Source: Romanomermis culicivorax (lineage: Eukaryota > Nematoda > Enoplea > Mermithida > Mermithidae). Taken from it: 64,000 nt of DNA. The DNA lies in contig CAWUHX010000004.1 in assembly GCA_963922205.1 (NCBI GenBank), positions 2,480,001 to 2,544,000 of the forward strand. Direction: 5' to 3'. The notes beneath the pieces were generated by a model. The model searched no databases, was not told the origin of the DNA, and was given only the letters and a program-made list of their open reading frames with translations. Position numbers and translations under genes: made by a program. This document shows positions 57,268 to 64,000 of the stretch, piece by piece (the stretch's first letter is position 1; the number at the start of each line of letters is the position of its first letter).

Positions 57268-58357
57268 TTTACCACTTGGCCAACCCTGCACCCATTCACC
57301 CGTTATTCATCTGTAGGTTCTTTGTATTTCCATTATTTTATTATTCTCCTTGTCCATTGAATTGATTACTATTCTTAACTGCCTCAACATCAATCTTGAA
57401 TCTCCAACATGGATTATTTTACTTCATTCTTATTTTATTCTTCACATTTATCATCACCAAATTTCGCCAAATTTCACATTATAGTCTGTTTTTCATAAAA
57501 TGCTTTCAAACAGTGAATCTGGAAAGCAAGTATTGTTAAATATTTCCAGCATTTACTGCTTAGCCGTATATCATATCAAACTGAAAATTTGTGATAACAT
57601 TCAACTACTGCTAAGAAATTTTTTAAGTTAAAGTGAAAAATTCTACAGCAAAAGCTTCATGTATATAATTTTCAGGTAACATAACATAATATTCGTGTAA
57701 TTTTTCATTTTAGAAGCATTTTATAAAAAACATAGTACAGTTCCCAATTCTTTAATTAGCATTTTCCTATTTAGTCTGAAGCCTGAGTTGTGGTTTCTAC
57801 TTCCATCATATCCCAAATTGTCATTCCAGAGAGCAATGGGAGTATTCACAAACTCATAGTCCGAAAAGACAAATCATTCACTGAATATCTCTCCATGTCA
57901 ACCATAGTAAACATTCCCATTGAAGTTCAGAATCCGTTTTATAAAACATTTCCTATGGCATTATGAGGTATGAAGATCAAAATATCCTCTACTGAAAACT
58001 TTCTGAAATAATTGTTTTTCCAAATATCATATTCACCATTGTAGAAGCAGAATGGTAATTTTCCTATCCTGATTTCCTTCACAGTTAACAATTGGGCTAG
58101 CCCCACTACAATAACCCATCAAACTTTAGGCAAAAAACCTCACAAACAGTGCATGCACAGAAGTCGAACTGCAATTTTTGGCTTTTAATTTCAAAGAATT
58201 TTAAATTTTTGCTACATTCTGGATTTAAAATGGCTGAAATAATCAATTTGTAGTTATTCTATCAATCTCGATCCCATCCTTAGGATTCCAATTACCAATA
58301 AAGAACTACATGTTTACACTTTAATAATAATATTGAACAAACAAATTCTACAATCAA
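57268..58357. other. intergenic, no gene seen
   Basis: AT-rich 3' flank of the minus-strand gene that ends at 58358. No repeat recognised. Confidence 0.4.
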
Positions 58358-61300
58358 CTAGGGTTCAGGTGTAGTAAAGTACGAAGTATCATATTCATGA
58401 TATTCGAAAATTGGTTGAGTCAAATGATGTAAACGGTCCCTTACGATGCCTCTCCAAGAAGGGGTCTCAGTGGGTTCGGTTGGTTCAGTTGGTGTGGTTC
58501 TGATTCGACGAAATCTGCGCATAATTTCTCTAGGCCTCATCCTGCCGACAGCCTGAAAAAATTTTTAAACAATTTGCACGTACTGATCTATGAAGACTGA
58601 ATTATGATGTGTAGGCTTCTTCAAGAAAGTGGGTTGATTTATAAATAGATAGTCCAACTTGAAATCTAAATATGATCTATTACTAAATGAACCATTCTTA
58701 AACGTGCGATCGAGAATGCAGATAACTTTCTCCATATTTTCCTTTTCTATTTCATATTTTTCTTCATTGTACTTTCCTTTTTCTTTCGTTGTTTCTGTTG
58801 CTTATGTTTTTTATTTATGTATACTTTTGCCTATTCATCTTTTGTCTGCTTTCTTTCATTTTCTTTTTTCTTGCCATCTACTCTTTTTGCAGATTAAACA
58901 ATACATTACAAGTTGTCATTTTAAATATCCATATTCGCCTGTATAATGCTTATACAGTTTGGCATGCTTGAATATTTCATCGTTGTATAGGTGTGAAAAT
59001 CTGTACAAAGGACAAAAGCAATAAAATGCAAAGGGAACAAAGATCTAGTAACTTCAGCAAAGGTGAGGGCATTATTAATACAAGAAAAAGATAGAAAAGC
59101 TTCAGAAAAAAAGAAACATTAAGAAAAGTGACAGAAAGGGAATGTGAAATGTAGCAAGGAATAAAAAATAATGTGAAAAAAGAATGAAAAACGAAAGGAG
59201 TATGTGAACACAAAAAAACAAAGATAGAGAAATGAAGAAAAAAAAATTAAGATAAAAAGAAAGAATGAAAGGAATCACATAGGGGAAATTTAACTATTAA
59301 ATAGAGCAGGTCAAACGTTGTAAAAATTGTATGGCAGATTATGGCTATGGGAAACGACAACTTATAATGAATCGTTTCATGAGCAGGAAAAGAAAAAAGT
59401 TGATGACAAAAAAAGCAGGAAAAAACATAAAAACCTAAAAACATACATTAACAAAAACATAAACAGCACACACTGGGAATGACAGAAAAAAGAAATACGT
59501 ACAAAGAAAAATATGAGACAAGTTAAATATAGAGTAAGTGTTATTATTTTCTTGATCACCCGTCCGAAAATCACTCAATAAGGAGTCGGTTTCTTTAAGA
59601 ATGTGCTCACTTGGGAATAGCACTCATGGAAATTCGCTCACTTGGGAATCGCTCACCTGAGAAAACCACTCTAGATGGGATGCTGCAGCATCAGTCCAAG
59701 TATACTTTATCATCAAGAGGATAAAATGAGCTATATCTTGACATTTACTCCAACCACGATATTATAACATACAAACTTGACTAACAGTATAACAAATTTT
59801 CCAAGCCACGGAGAATGGTCTTCAACAAAATTTAAAAGATGTCATAACGAAGTGTAGGCCAGAGGAACTATAGAAGCTCAGTCCTGGGCCATCAAAAAAG
59901 GAGTGAAATCATTATCTGTATTTATCCATCTTGTTGAGATTTGGTTGATTATTCCTTAATAAATTGTGTTAAAAAAGAGTAATTTGAAAAGAGTTTAAGA
60001 TGGTTAATTCGTATCATATTAGGAATGAATATTTTCCCAAGTCCACTTGCACAAAAAAAGAATACTCACCTACCTTGTAGCATGCAGGTTTTTGATTTGC
60101 ATATCTGCATCAATGACATTAATTTTTGATTCCTCAAAACCATGATTGAAGAACTTGTAACCACACATCAATGTGAACTGGAGAAACTTCTGTCTTATAT
60201 GTGTGGTATGTCCAAATCCACATGCCCAGTGCATCACAAAAAAAAACACTTGGTGAGGGCTCCAACCCTCGACCTTCTGCATACAATGCGGACGCATTAC
60301 CAATTGCATTAACCTAACCATATGGATGGTTCGAAAATTGTGGTTGTAGTAGTAGTGATGAGTGCAGGGCATGCTGCATAACAAACAGACGGGCTCATCA
60401 TTAACACACCCCCCTGGAGGAGTATGGGCCCTGAATGGTCACCAATTCCTTGCGCCCAAACCCACATGGCTGGCGCACAAGGAAAATAACATGTGTAGCA
60501 GTGGTGCTGAGCATGCATGCACAGCATAGAAATTCTGCTGAGGGTCAGCCAGGACGGGAGGTGGAATACAAAATTTTTTTTCATTCTTGATAATGAAAAG
60601 AAAGGTCTCAGAAAGGTTTTCTACCATCCAAAAAGCATATTCTTACAACTATATTAGTCAGATATATTAAATAATTTGCTTAGAAAGCTCTTTTTACAGT
60701 TTTAATGTTACTCTCTTGGAATCAAGTATGCATTGTGTAGAAAAATTGTTAAACTACAGCATCATTTCCATTTTCATGACGACTTTCTCTTCTCTCTTGA
60801 TCATTTTCCTTCGTCAACTTCTCAATCATTTCTAGGGGAGTCAAATCTGCTGGGGGTCATCAAGAATTTGCTGGGGGTCAATAAAAATCTGCTGGGGGTC
60901 AAAATCCCCAACCCCCCCCCCACGTGCATGTATGGTGCTGAGTAAGGGGCATGCCATGTAACAAATGGCCAGTCGCAGCACTACAACACCTCTCCCCCCT
61001 TCAAGGAGGAAGGTCCCTGGACGTTCGTAAATGTTGTATGCCCAAATCTATGTGGCCGGCACGTCAGAGAAATAATGTTCAGTGTGGGGCTCGAACCCTC
61101 GACCTTCTGCATACAAAGCAGACGCATTATCAACTGTACTAACTGAGCCGCATGCATGGTTCGGCATTGTGGTTCTAGTGCTGGTGGTGTGTGCAGGGCT
61201 AGCAGTGTAATAAACACTCAGACGCAGGCAGCACTGCAACATATGCAAGACAGGCTTACTTTTTTAATTCCTCCCCATAATCGCTGCATTACGCTGACAC

Positions 61301-61592
61301 CCCGCTGAAATCTCGATTTAGTGCATCTGGCGCACGCAGTTGTTGGTCCCATCTGGAAGTGTGTCACTGGTCGTTGATAGATAGGGTACAGGCCTGGATC
61401 TCTTCTTATAAGCAAATGAGTTGTCTTTACTGTTGTCTTTCCCCAGAACAAGTTTATCAATCCTTCTCTGAATACCCTAGGTCTTTCCGCTGGCAACAAA
61501 TTATGTTCAATTTTTCCTCCATTTGATGTTCCCTCGATGCTAGCGAAAATTACGCGACAAAAGACCAAAGTTAGTGGTAAATCGGGATACAT
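58358..61592 (-). CDS. small secreted, basic protein, two exons
   Basis: Exon 1 is 61592-61260 (111 codons, donor AAAAAA/GTAAGC) and exon 2 is 58552-58358 (acceptor TTTTTTCAG, 64 codons plus stop), joining in phase 0 to 175 residues. The start MYPDLPLTLVFCRVIFASIEG looks like a signal peptide; an acceptor-like TTTATAG just before the ATG leaves open an upstream exon. The middle is basic with a CxxC (CARCTKSRFQRG). The exon junction lies inside a basic helix (VMQRLWGGIKK, then AVGRMRPREIMRRFRRIR), a TEP repeat (TEPTEPTET) follows, and the end is acidic/aromatic (YHEYDTSYFTTPEP). The phase-0 junction inside the basic stretch matches the locus at 38398-39986. The 2.7-kb intron contains a foldback element, two SINEs and a dispersed repeat. 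No known family recognised. Confidence 0.55.
58700..59570. repeat. foldback element, copy 1
   Basis: A T-rich left half (starting GATCGAGAATGCAGATAACT) and A-rich right half (ending AGTGTTATTATTTTCTTGATC) are inverted copies of each other, so the unit can form one long hairpin. Central block: TTGTCATTTTAAATATCC against its mirror near 59350. Short inverted GGGAATCGCTCAC-type units flank it at 59600-59670. Homologous to 62392-63300. Confidence 0.75.
60170..60480 (-). repeat. tRNA-derived SINE, copy 1
   Basis: Minus strand: GGTTAGGTTAATGCAATTGG (A-box-like), CATTGTATGCAGAAGG and GGTCGAGGGTTGGAGCC (decayed B box). Shares head and tail blocks (CGAACCATCCATATGG, ATGTGGATTTGGACATAC) with copy 2. 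Confidence 0.7.
60733..60945 (+). repeat. dispersed repeat with triple CTGGGGGTCA unit, copy 2
   Basis: Plus-strand copy of the 40119-40352 repeat, with three CTGGGGGTCAA units and a following C-rich run and CACGTGCATGTATGG. The homologous open frame is kept but is low-complexity. Confidence 0.75.
60950..61215 (-). repeat. tRNA-derived SINE, copy 2
   Basis: Minus strand: GGCTCAGTTAGTACAGTTGA (A box), CTGCTTTGTATGCAGAAGG (anticodon-arm-like hairpin) and GGTCGAGGGTTCGAGCCCC (B box). Better preserved than copy 1. Ends about 45 bp from the exon 1 donor of the secreted-protein gene. Confidence 0.8.
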
Positions 61593-62391
61593 CTATAAAT
61601 AGAAAGCTCGATTACATATGTCATAAAATGTAAGTGAGAATGAACCTTGAAAAATGAGTATGTAAGTTTAGATGGTCTTAAAATTTGAAAATTGTCGAAA
61701 ATTTGCAGATGGCAGTAGTAGAGCTGGTATAAAGTGAGCATAAGAAAAAATCGAGTGAAAAACGTGAGACACAAGGCAGAGTAGTAGAAAAATGTAAAAA
61801 GGAGACATGGGAATTCGGGAAGGGAAGTTAAGACAAAAATATGAGCAAACAAAAAATTATAATCCAGTGAAGGAAAAATAAAATACACAAGTACAATTCA
61901 TCAAACCACTACACTTCTGAAGTATTGTAAGGCATTAATAAACATTTTTCAACCTTTGCCTGTCAGCTGGATGAAATTATTCGAATAAATCAAAGTGAAT
62001 TGAAATTAGATGCTCCTTTCCTATCATGCATTCTATATCTTTTCATTCATCCTGTTTAACATTCAACATTGTTTTTTTTATTGAAATATGCACCTGTTCT
62101 ATTTAACAATTGATCCTCGTCAATTTTTAAAATAAAATAAATAGAAAATGACATAAAATCGGGCTTTTTTGATTCTGAAATAATCATTAACCAACATGTC
62201 AAAGGTTCCATTACTGTAGCAGACATAAAAGACGACAAAAAGGCAGCGATTGTGTTTGGCACAGATGAGAATTTTTTATCAGGCCGTCTTGCTGGTCTAG
62301 TGGTTACATGTCTCAGGAATAAGGTTCGATTTCGGGTGTAGCCCGAAACTGAATTTCTGGCAGCTGGCACTGGCAGACATAGGGTATTCTG
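61593..62391. other. 5' flank of the secreted-protein gene
   Basis: No supported gene. Minus open frames at 61571-61888 and 62056-62439 are T-rich or repeat-derived. Around 62281-62345 the text resembles a further decayed tRNA-like SINE (GGTCTAGTGGTTACATGTCT with GGTTCGATTTCGGG), plus strand. Confidence 0.4.
62281..62345 (+). repeat. possible tRNA-like SINE fragment
   Basis: TGGTCTAGTGGTTACATGTC resembles a polymerase III A box and GGTTCGATTTCGGGTGTAG a B box, at tRNA-like spacing. No 3' terminal pairing is evident, so I do not call a tRNA gene. Confidence 0.45.
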
Positions 62392-62560
62392 ATGTGAGTA
62401 ATTCCCAAATGAGCGATTGCCAAGTGAACGAATTCCCAACTCAGCGGATTCCTAAATGAGCAAAGTCCTGATTGAGCGATTCCCATTTGAAATATCCCCA
62501 ATGGAGTGAATTCCCAATTGAGCGATTCCCAAATGAGAAAATTGCCAATTAGAACATTCC
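62392..62560. repeat. tandem array of GAGCGATTCCCAAATGA-like units
   Basis: About nine imperfect 16-22-bp units (GAGTAATTCCCAAATGAGCG and variants). Inverted versions occur at 59600-59670 beside the other foldback element, so the array seems to belong to the element end. Confidence 0.85.
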
Positions 62561-63300
62561 AAACAAGGGATCGAGAATGTATAATAACACTTTCTTCATA
62601 TTTTCGTTCTTCACCTCATACTTTTCTTTGTGTGTATTTCTTTTTTTCGTTTTCTGCGTGTATTGCTTTTGTTTTCGTCTATGTATGTTTTTACGTTTTC
62701 ATCTTTCTTATCTGCTTTCTCTCATTTTTTCCTTCTTGTCATCTAATTTTTTTCTTTTTGTTGCTTATGATACTGTACATCATTACAATTTGTAATTTTA
62801 AATAACCGTAGTTCTCCCTCTGATTTTTGTGCACTTCGCATGCTTGAGTCTTCCATCATTGTAAGTGGGAAAAATCTTCAGAAGAAATATAAACAGAAGA
62901 ATGCTGAAAAAAAGGAATCAATAGAAAGGAAACGTAAGCAAAAATGAAGACATAAGTGAAAATAGGTGGAAAAGCATTAGAAAAAAACATGACAAAAGTT
63001 ACAATAAAAGAGAGGCAAGTTGGAGAAAGCAGCAAGGAAAAAAAGAAAAAATAATGTGAAAAATAAACAAAAAGAGAAGGAACCATGAGAATAGAAAAGA
63101 GAGAAGATAAAGAAGAAAAGCAAAATAATAAAATGAAGAGCAGGTAAAAATGAAGAAAAGCTCAAAAAGGATAAAATTGAATAGGAAATAAAGCATGCTA
63201 ATTTGTGTAAAAATTATATGGGAAGGATGATTATCAAAAATGACAACTTGTAAGGCACAGTTTCGTGAGCAAGTAAGAAAAAAGTAGATGAGAGGAAAAA
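62561..63300. repeat. foldback element, copy 2
   Basis: T-rich left half starting GATCGAGAATGTATAATAAC and A-rich right half, mirror-related like copy 1. The open frames on both strands are translations of these pyrimidine- and purine-rich arms and are not genes. Confidence 0.75.
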
Positions 63301-64000
63301 ATTTAATGATTACAAGCCGTTTAAATCTCTCAAATGTGGTGAGTCTTTTTTTATTTTTTTCCAAGGGCGCAATGCCAACATGCACATTGTCCGTTTTTTT
63401 CATAAAATGCTTCTAACTTGAAAAATAAAATAAAAATCTGGTGACTTGAAAATGTTTTCCACGAAGTCATTGTAGAATTTATTATCCAAAAAATTCTGAA
63501 TGGTCGTTGGGTGATGTCACGAATGCTTGATAGAGAATTCTGAAAATATAAAATAGTATTTGCTATATGGATTTATTATTTGAAAGCAATTTAACAAAAG
63601 GAGAGGAGACTATATTTTTGCTACAGTTTAAGCTGCAGCTCTCCCAGAGCATTAATCATCAGCACCAGATACGCAACAAAGAGTCAGAATTCTTCAAGAC
63701 TTTCTTTCGTTGTCTTTTCTGACAATGTAGTAATCAATTTTGCATGTGAAAAGCTTACATTCGCAAAATTCATGAATTTTTAGACTGCAAAAGTATTCAG
63801 TGAAATATAATTATCTGGATAATTATGATCATATCAGCTTCCAGTGCTGTGAATAAATGTTGTTCCAACACAACAAGACATACAACTACATGAGCTTTCA
63901 AAATTTGATGCTGCACCAAAATTTTTTTGTACTTCTATAAAATTAAGGATATTTAGAAATGTTGAAAAACACATTTTGAATGCAGTGCTATAAATTTTTG
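63301..64000. other. intergenic to window end, no gene seen
   Basis: AT-rich; no supported feature. Confidence 0.4.

Noticed and set aside
58659..59623. Several hydrophobic small proteins
   Set aside because: They are translations of the pyrimidine-rich arms of foldback elements.
60230..60310. tRNA gene
   Set aside because: A- and B-box-like sequences are present, but the acceptor stem does not pair and the flanks are repeated at 60950-61215. A SINE fits better.
62392..62560. CRISPR array
   Set aside because: Units are head-to-tail, degenerate and without unique spacers, in a eukaryotic context.

Overview
This is AT-rich metazoan (probably invertebrate) genomic DNA. It has spliced genes with GT-AG introns, a recognisable HGH1 homologue, LTR and non-LTR retrotransposons, tRNA-derived SINEs, hAT-like and MULE-like miniature elements, and a large TIR element. 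Nothing looks bacterial or organellar. I cannot place the species. The protein families inside the large TIR element are ones I associate with cnidarians, fishes and other animals where they are multicopy, but that is recall and not a search result.

Layout. 1-1.5 kb: an old hAT-like repeat, then the last exon of an unidentified gene. 2-5.1 kb: a TIR element with GCGCC-rich ends and a local duplication. 6.1-7.7 kb: a two-exon, apparently intact HGH1 homologue. 7.9-16.7 kb: a candidate large DNA transposon with inverted CACTG ends and subterminal ACATGAAA/TTTCATGT repeats. It carries two minus-strand genes, a broken C2H2 zinc-finger gene with an 'LPPD-H-EG' domain and an intact nine-exon SAMD3-like gene, and it has itself been hit by two miniature elements with perfect target duplications. 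17.2-26.6 kb: a tandem duplication of about 1.7-1.8 kb. One copy is interrupted by an old LTR element with broken gag and envelope-like genes but no pol. The other copy preserves the empty insertion site. Each duplicate carries a small secreted-protein exon, one intact and one broken. 27.3-38.2 kb: two long, decayed inverted arms about 10.8 kb apart, with mostly non-coding AT-rich DNA and a dead LINE between them. 38.4-40.0 kb: two exons of a candidate small cationic peptide gene. 40.5-44.6 kb: a young, minus-strand, gag-only LTR element of the same family as the 18-24 kb element, with nearly identical LTRs. 45-57 kb: gene-poor DNA with a SINE, inverted LTR-like arms, a MITE, a second copy of the cationic-peptide terminal exon, unclassified direct repeats and a hAT-like element. 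58.4-61.6 kb: a two-exon minus-strand gene for a small secreted, very basic protein, whose intron holds a foldback element and SINEs. 62.4-63.4 kb: a second foldback element with a short tandem array.

How the parts relate. Three points deserve attention. (1) The 8.7-kb TIR element links two uncharacterised animal protein families in one mobile unit. (2) Two related LTR elements have Gag with four zinc knuckles and no polymerase, so they must have been mobilised in trans; one moved recently. (3) Three loci (38.4-40.0, 50.1 and 58.4-61.6 kb) share a phase-0 intron or exon edge inside a cationic C-terminal region and look like diverged members of one peptide family. The rest is ordinary repeat-rich intergenic DNA.
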